From Coriobacteriaceae bacterium (GTDB taxonomy: Bacteria; Actinomycetota; Coriobacteriia; Coriobacteriales; Eggerthellaceae), in the NCBI GenBank assembly GCA_004555335.1, contig SFII01000015.1:1-17785 (forward strand): a stretch of DNA of 17,785 bases, in the 5' to 3' direction. Position numbers and translations under genes: made by a program. The notes under the pieces are model-generated. The model ran no database searches, had not been told where the DNA came from, and saw nothing but the letters and a program-made list of their open reading frames with translations. This document shows, one piece after another, positions 14,058 to 17,785 of this stretch (positions within the stretch are counted from its first letter, which is position 1; the number at the start of each line of letters is the position of its first letter).

Positions 14058-15356
14058 CTAGTACGAACGCCACGTGGGCCTGTCGACCACGCGCACGTTG
14101 ATAGAGGCGATCCAGCCCTCGTTTTCCTCGAGCAGCTTCAAGCAGATGCGCTCTTTGGTGCGGATATCGGAGGAGTCGCCGAAGGAGATCTCCACCCCAT
14201 CCTCAAGGACCAGCGTGGTGTTGTGATTGTCCGTTGCGGAAACGGTGGCCACCTGGTCCTTCAACTCGGTGGAAAGGCCATTGATGATCTGGAGCGCGTT
14301 GAGCACGGGGGCATCGGTGCACTGCGTCCCCGCCACCGGGGCGGGGCCCACGGGCACATCGACGATGGTGCGGTAGTCTCCCAGGCGCTCATACACGCTT
14401 GACGGGATGTTTGCCGCCTCCTCGCTGCCCTCATCGGGGATCTGCACGATCCAAACACCATCGGAATCGATTGCCCAACGTTCGGTACGCCTGGTTTCCG
14501 TCGACGTGATCTCGACAATTGCCGCGATTTCGTCCTCGGTGATATCGACCTTCAGGGTGCTGGGGAGCTCGCGGCTCACCTTCGCCGTTTTCACGAACGG
14601 ACTGCCCTCGAGGCGATCTTCGATTTCCCCGGTATTCACGCGCAGCAAGGTGCTCCCTTCGGGCACCGCGGCCATCTGGGCCACTTCTTCCTCGGTCAGG
14701 CTGCTTGCACCCTCGACGGCAACGGTCTTCACGGGGAATAAGGGCGTCATTGCCAGCAGAACCCCGCTCAAACCCAGCATCGCGACGATGATGACCCCCA
14801 CCAGCACACGCGAAACGACGATCGAGGGCTGCTTCGAAGGGGTTGGCGTTTTCTTATCCTTCTTGTCCTTCTGCGCCTCGGGCTTCGATGCCCGGTCCTT
14901 GCGTCGCTGGGCGTCGCGAACGGCAGAACCCTTCTTCACCTCGTTTTTCGAAGAAGGCGTTGCCATCCCCTTGCGAGCCTGCTTGTCCTTCACGGATTTG
15001 CGCTGGGATTTCGGCGGATGCGCCTTTCGTTCCCCCTTCTTGGAGGATGAGCGGCCCCCTTCGGTTCGGCCTGCCTGGGACCTTCTGCGCTCGGCATCCT
15101 GGGATACGTAATAACTGAGAATCCGGTCGGTTTCGGTTTGCTGGGAACGATGCGGGGCGTCGGGCCTGGCACCGGCACGGGGCCGGCTGCTCTTGGGCAT
15201 GGCAATCCTGCGGGGGCTACCCGAGGTATTGCGCTGCTGCCCGCCAGTCGCGCCCGACCCTGCACGGGAACGTGCAGAGGCACGACTAGATGCCCCTTTG
15301 CGCATCATATTGCGAGAATCCGAGGATGTCCTCCCCTGGTTCTTCCTGGGTGCCAT
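14058..15356 (-). CDS. ftsQ: Cell division protein FtsQ with long basic cytoplasmic tail
   Basis: Bitopic divisome protein that links early and late division proteins (with FtsB/FtsL) through its extracellular POTRA and beta domains. The 432-residue protein has a very basic, Ser/Arg/Lys-rich cytoplasmic region (1-176), one transmembrane helix (about 178-203), and a POTRA domain (about 206-275, beginning FPVKTVAVEGASSL and containing GSTLLRVNTGEIEDRL). The FtsQ beta domain follows to the C-terminus. E. coli FtsQ has only a short cytoplasmic tail (about 25 residues); longer tails are known in Actinobacteria, but this one is at the long end. The ribosome site is weak (AGGTAGG region). It is separated from murC by a strong terminator and probably uses its own promoter. 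murB, often located between murC and ftsQ, is absent. Confidence 0.92.
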   Translation of the reverse strand: MAPRKNQGRTSSDSRNMMRKGASSRASARSRAGSGATGGQQRNTSGSPRRIAMPKSSRPRAGARPDAPHRSQQTETDRILSYYVSQDAERRRSQAGRTEGGRSSSKKGERKAHPPKSQRKSVKDKQARKGMATPSSKNEVKKGSAVRDAQRRKDRASKPEAQKDKKDKKTPTPSKQPSIVVSRVLVGVIIVAMLGLSGVLLAMTPLFPVKTVAVEGASSLTEEEVAQMAAVPEGSTLLRVNTGEIEDRLEGSPFVKTAKVSRELPSTLKVDITEDEIAAIVEITSTETRRTERWAIDSDGVWIVQIPDEGSEEAANIPSSVYERLGDYRTIVDVPVGPAPVAGTQCTDAPVLNALQIINGLSTELKDQVATVSATDNHNTTLVLEDGVEISFGDSSDIRTKERICLKLLEENEGWIASINVRVVDRPTWRSY

Positions 15357-15407
15357 TGAGCGTTCCGACCTACCTGATTACTACCGACATTTTTTCACGT
15401 GCCGTCC

Positions 15408-15413
15408 ATCATA
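15408..15413 (-). promoter_or_regulatory. Candidate -10 element for ftsQ
   Basis: TATGAT on the minus strand matches TATAAT in 5 of 6 positions and lies about 50 nt before the ftsQ ATG, immediately after the murC terminator. The -35 position falls in the terminator T-tract region and is not recognisable. A promoter is expected here because the upstream terminator would otherwise isolate ftsQ. Confidence 0.35.
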
Positions 15414-15426
15414 AGCCCATTCATGC

Positions 15427-15457
15427 AAAAAGCGCACGCGGAAACAACCGCGTGCGC
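15427..15457 (-). terminator. Strong Rho-independent terminator downstream of murC
   Basis: Positions 15432-15441 (GCGCACGCGG) and 15448-15457 (CCGCGTGCGC) form a perfect 10-bp GC-rich stem with a 6-nt loop. On the minus strand it is followed directly by TTTTT (complement of 15427-15431). This is the clearest intrinsic terminator in the window and ends transcripts arriving from murG-murC. It has no T-run on the plus-strand side, so it works in one direction. Confidence 0.88.
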
Positions 15458-15629
15458 CAAAGATTCAGAAATCGGCTACGATTCAGCCTACAAGAACAGG
15501 TTGATTTCGCTAGAAGCACGAAATGGCACGACCGGCAAGCCCTGGATATCCTTCCCACCAATGGAAAACGGAGAAGCAAGCGAACGGCTTCTTGGCACGG
15601 CGTCTCGAGTACGGCACTCCAGCGATACG
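15458..15629 (-). other. Unassigned 172-nt tract between murC stop and its terminator
   Basis: No known gene or RNA family is recognised here. On the minus strand the murC frame stays open for 39 codons after its TAG (to 15510-15512). Another minus frame is open from within murC to TAG 15488-15490 and could encode 36 residues from GTG 15596-15598, including SIGGKDIQGLPVVPF. The plus strand is also open across it. No good ribosome site supports any of them. The tract could be a long 3' UTR, a 3'-derived small RNA ending at the terminator, a dispersed repeat, or a gene remnant. Confidence 0.35.
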
Positions 15630-17033
15630 CTAGCCGCGCGAGGAGGAAAGCACCTCGAGGAGCTCGGGGCCGATGGCGGTTACATCGCCTGCGCCCATGG
15701 TGATGATCAGATCGCCGGGCTTGGCCTTCGAAGCCAGGAAGGGAACCACTTCCTGGCGGCGTGCCAGAAACGCAGCTTCGGGATGGTTCTCGCTTTCCAG
15801 CATGGTTGCCATGAAGGTCTTTCCGCTGATACCGGGAATGGGGGTTTCGCCTGCAGAATACACATCCATGAAGGTGACGAAATCAGCCTGGTCGAAGGCA
15901 TGGCTGAACTCGTCATGCAGCACTTCGGTGAACAGCTTCGCGCGGGAATAGCGATGGGGCTGGAAAAGCACATGCACGCGCTTGAAATCGAGCGTTTTGG
16001 CGGCGGCGATGGTTGCCGCGATCTCGGTGGGATGATGGGCGTAATCGTCGACGATGGTGACTCCATCCACTTCGCCCACCAGATCGAACCTGCGGCGGAC
16101 GCCTGCGAAGTCGGAGAGCGCATTGGCTGCGCGCTGGGGTTCAACGCCGAGCGCCCACAGAAGCGCGATGACGCCAGCGGCATTGAGCACATTGTGACGT
16201 CCGGGATTCTGCTTGACCGAAGCCTCGACGGCAGTGCCATCGGGAAGCTCCAAGGTGAATGCGCTGCCTACGCCATGGACGGTGTAATTGCTGATGCAGC
16301 AATCGAAGTCATGGCCGAAACCGTAGGTGTACACGCGCTTTCCCGTACCGTGTGCAAGCTGCGCCAGCTTGACGTCCTCGCCGCAGGCAACGATGACGCC
16401 GTCTTCGTGGACCGAACCCATGAATTCTTCGAACTTGGCGTAAATCTCATCCAAGTCGCTGTAATGATCCAGATGGTCGGCCTCGATGTTGGTGACCAGG
16501 ATCGCATGGGGATCGAGATAGGTGAAGCTCTTGTCGCTCTCGTCGGCCTCTACAGCATAGTAGTCGCCCTTACCCGAATGGGCATTGGTGCCGTATGCGC
16601 GGACAATGCCGCCGATCAGGAAGGTGGGATCCATGCGCAGGCTATCCAAGGTGGAAGCGAGCATGGACGACGTGGTGGTCTTTCCGTGGGTGCCCGCAAC
16701 GGCCAGAGTCTTCTTCCCGGTACCCAACGCGGCGAGCATCTTCGCGCGATGCCAGATTTCCAAACCCAGGGCCTTCGCCTGCACCAATTCGGGATTAGCA
16801 TCCATGATTGCCGTGGATACCACCACCACATCGGCATCTTCGGGCACGTTGGCCGCGTCATGGCCGATGAAGACGGTGACGCCCGCTTCGCGCAGCTGCT
16901 TCGTATAACGGCTTTCCTTCATATCGCTACCGGATACGCACATACCCTGGTCGTGGGCCACATGGGCGATACCGCTCATGCCGACGCCGCCGATACCGAT
17001 GAAATGGACCTTGCCGATTCGTTTCTCACTCAT
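15630..17033 (-). CDS. murC: UDP-N-acetylmuramate--L-alanine ligase
   Basis: Cytoplasmic ATP-dependent ligase that adds L-alanine to UDP-MurNAc, the first amino acid of the peptidoglycan stem. The 467 residues show the N-terminal Rossmann motif HFIGIGGVGMSGIA (10-23), the ATP P-loop AGTHGKTTT (113-121), a central domain with the Mur-ligase EADESD motif, and the C-terminal domain with DDYAHHPTEIAATI. The length is normal. ATG 17031-17033 follows AAGGGG at slightly long spacing. It is 85 nt after murG, and that gap contains a terminator-like hairpin. Downstream lies a 172-nt tract and then a strong terminator. In many bacteria murB follows; here it does not, so UDP-MurNAc formation must be encoded elsewhere. 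Confidence 0.98.
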   Translation of the reverse strand: MSEKRIGKVHFIGIGGVGMSGIAHVAHDQGMCVSGSDMKESRYTKQLREAGVTVFIGHDAANVPEDADVVVVSTAIMDANPELVQAKALGLEIWHRAKMLAALGTGKKTLAVAGTHGKTTTSSMLASTLDSLRMDPTFLIGGIVRAYGTNAHSGKGDYYAVEADESDKSFTYLDPHAILVTNIEADHLDHYSDLDEIYAKFEEFMGSVHEDGVIVACGEDVKLAQLAHGTGKRVYTYGFGHDFDCCISNYTVHGVGSAFTLELPDGTAVEASVKQNPGRHNVLNAAGVIALLWALGVEPQRAANALSDFAGVRRRFDLVGEVDGVTIVDDYAHHPTEIAATIAAAKTLDFKRVHVLFQPHRYSRAKLFTEVLHDEFSHAFDQADFVTFMDVYSAGETPIPGISGKTFMATMLESENHPEAAFLARRQEVVPFLASKAKPGDLIITMGAGDVTAIGPELLEVLSSSRG

Positions 17034-17064
17034 ATCGAGCTACCCCTTACCAATATCGAAAAGA

Positions 17065-17086
17065 CGGCAGGGAATGCACCCTGCCG
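17065..17086 (-). terminator. Hairpin between murG and murC, weak terminator or attenuator
   Basis: CGGCAGGG (17065-17072) and CCCTGCCG (17079-17086) form a perfect 8-bp stem with a 6-nt loop, followed on the minus strand by TCTTTTC. The interrupted U-tract predicts partial termination, so it may set a lower murC level relative to murG. It lies about 32 nt before the murC ATG and does not cover the ribosome site. Confidence 0.5.
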
Positions 17087-17118
17087 AAAGAAATCACGTA
17101 TGTCCCAATGTACATTGA

Positions 17119-17785
17119 TTATTGCGCGGCTGCGACCTGAAGAATGACTTCCGACAATTTTTCCGCAGCATCGCGGGTATCGAAGCCCTCTGCGGCCTTG
17201 CGCATCGACTCGCGCACCTCGGACGACTCCACCATCCGCAAGAGCTCTTCCCTGAAGCGGGGGCCTTCCACTTCGGAATCGGGAACCATGCACGCCGCAC
17301 CTGCGCGGACGAATTCGCGCGCGTTCGTGGTCTGGTGGTCGGCGGTTGCAAAGGGGAAGGGAACCAGCAGCGCAGGGATGCGCAATGCCGAGATCTCCGC
17401 CAAGGAAGTAGCGCCCGACCTGGCAACCACCATATCGCATCCGGCAAGCACCTTCCCCATCTGGTTCTCGTATCCGACCAGATGGTAACGCGCCGCTTGG
17501 GCAGAATCCAAGCCCAGCTGTTCGTGCACGGTCTCGTATTCCTTCGGACCGGTGATATGCCACACATGCAGCTTGGGATGCTCCAGAAGCTCCTTTGCCA
17601 GGGCGCTGACCGCAGTATTGATATGGCGCGCGCCCAAGCTGCCGCCGAACACGACCATAACCAGCTGGTCGTCATCGATGCCCATATAGTCCCTGCCCTC
17701 TTCCCTGGTTGCGGAAAAGACGCTGGAACGTACGGGATTGCCGGTCAGGACCAAGCGGGATTTATCGGAAACGGCTTGCCCTGCA
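17119..17785 (-). CDS. murG: UDP-GlcNAc:lipid I N-acetylglucosaminyltransferase MurG (5' part outside window)
   Basis: Peripheral membrane GT-B glycosyltransferase that adds GlcNAc to lipid I, forming lipid II. Only the C-terminal 221 residues are present; the gene enters from the right edge in frame with base 17784. Seen: LTGNPVR at the domain hinge, the glycine-rich loop VVFGGSLGARHIN, and the donor-binding block ARSGATSLAEISALRIP followed by LLVPFPFATADHQTTNA, which carries the Glu and the HQ-N residues that hold UDP-GlcNAc. The C-terminus is an Ala/Glu-rich helix. MurG followed by MurC is a standard dcw-cluster order. Confidence 0.96.
   Translation of the reverse strand, partial: AGQAVSDKSRLVLTGNPVRSSVFSATREEGRDYMGIDDDQLVMVVFGGSLGARHINTAVSALAKELLEHPKLHVWHITGPKEYETVHEQLGLDSAQAARYHLVGYENQMGKVLAGCDMVVARSGATSLAEISALRIPALLVPFPFATADHQTTNAREFVRAGAACMVPDSEVEGPRFREELLRMVESSEVRESMRKAAEGFDTRDAAEKLSEVILQVAAAQ

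Noticed and set aside
14328..14346. 7-bp GC hairpin (CCCCGCC/GGCGGGG) inside ftsQ
   Set aside because: A short pairing within a Pro/Gly/Ala-coding GC-rich stretch (VGPAPVAG), with no U-tract; expected by chance.
15399..17147. 582-codon plus-strand frame spanning the murC spacer and murC
   Set aside because: Most of it is antisense to MurC. Only the first about 75 codons lie in the spacer, and those are covered under the unassigned tract.
1..17785. Mobile element, prophage, CRISPR, toxin-antitoxin or other accessory system
   Set aside because: All genes are conserved housekeeping genes in tight operons; no transposase, integrase, regular repeat array or compositional break was seen.

Overview
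This window is a chromosomal, housekeeping region from a GC-rich Gram-positive bacterium. The gene set and protein style point to the Actinobacteria, most likely class Coriobacteriia (Eggerthellaceae-like). The pointers are SepF and DivIVA with FtsZ but no FtsA, a basic-tailed FtsQ, and a Rho with a long low-complexity N-terminal extension. The lineage call is inference from gene content. Every protein gene lies on the minus strand; only the RNase P RNA is on the plus strand. I see no mobile element, prophage, CRISPR array, tRNA or 16S/23S rRNA gene.

Reading in the direction of minus-strand transcription (high to low coordinates), the window opens in a division and cell-wall (dcw) cluster. 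It starts inside murG, followed by murC, which ends in a long unexplained 3' tract and a strong intrinsic terminator (15427-15457). Next come ftsQ and ftsZ, with no murB between murC and ftsQ and no ftsA between ftsQ and ftsZ. Then follows a tight run: pgeF (ylmD), yggS (ylmE), sepF, proC, yggT, divIVA and a DUF167/yggU gene. Several of these overlap by 1-4 nt, as expected for a co-transcribed, translationally coupled set. The run joins the Gram-positive ylm/sepF/divIVA neighbourhood to the yggS-proC-yggT-yggU neighbourhood known from proteobacteria.

The cluster converges on rnpB (7566-7915, plus strand). rnpB diverges from a second minus-strand series: thiamine pyrophosphokinase (thiN), thiD, a small transaldolase, rho (4-nt overlap with the transaldolase gene), sppA, and a methionyl-tRNA synthetase-like gene cut by the window edge. 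ThiN and ThiD act in thiamine diphosphate supply, and transaldolase belongs to the same sugar-phosphate metabolism as the ThDP-dependent transketolase.

The most interesting points are regulatory or architectural rather than a new gene system. A terminator-like hairpin with two competing upstream arms lies inside the first codons of pgeF, just after ftsZ. A 12-bp-arm inverted repeat lies in the 5' part of the DUF167 gene. The roughly 160-nt tract after murC is open in several frames and fits no known gene. Rho, SepF and FtsQ all carry unusually long disordered extensions of different chemistry. The MetRS-like enzyme has lost the canonical KMSKS signature.
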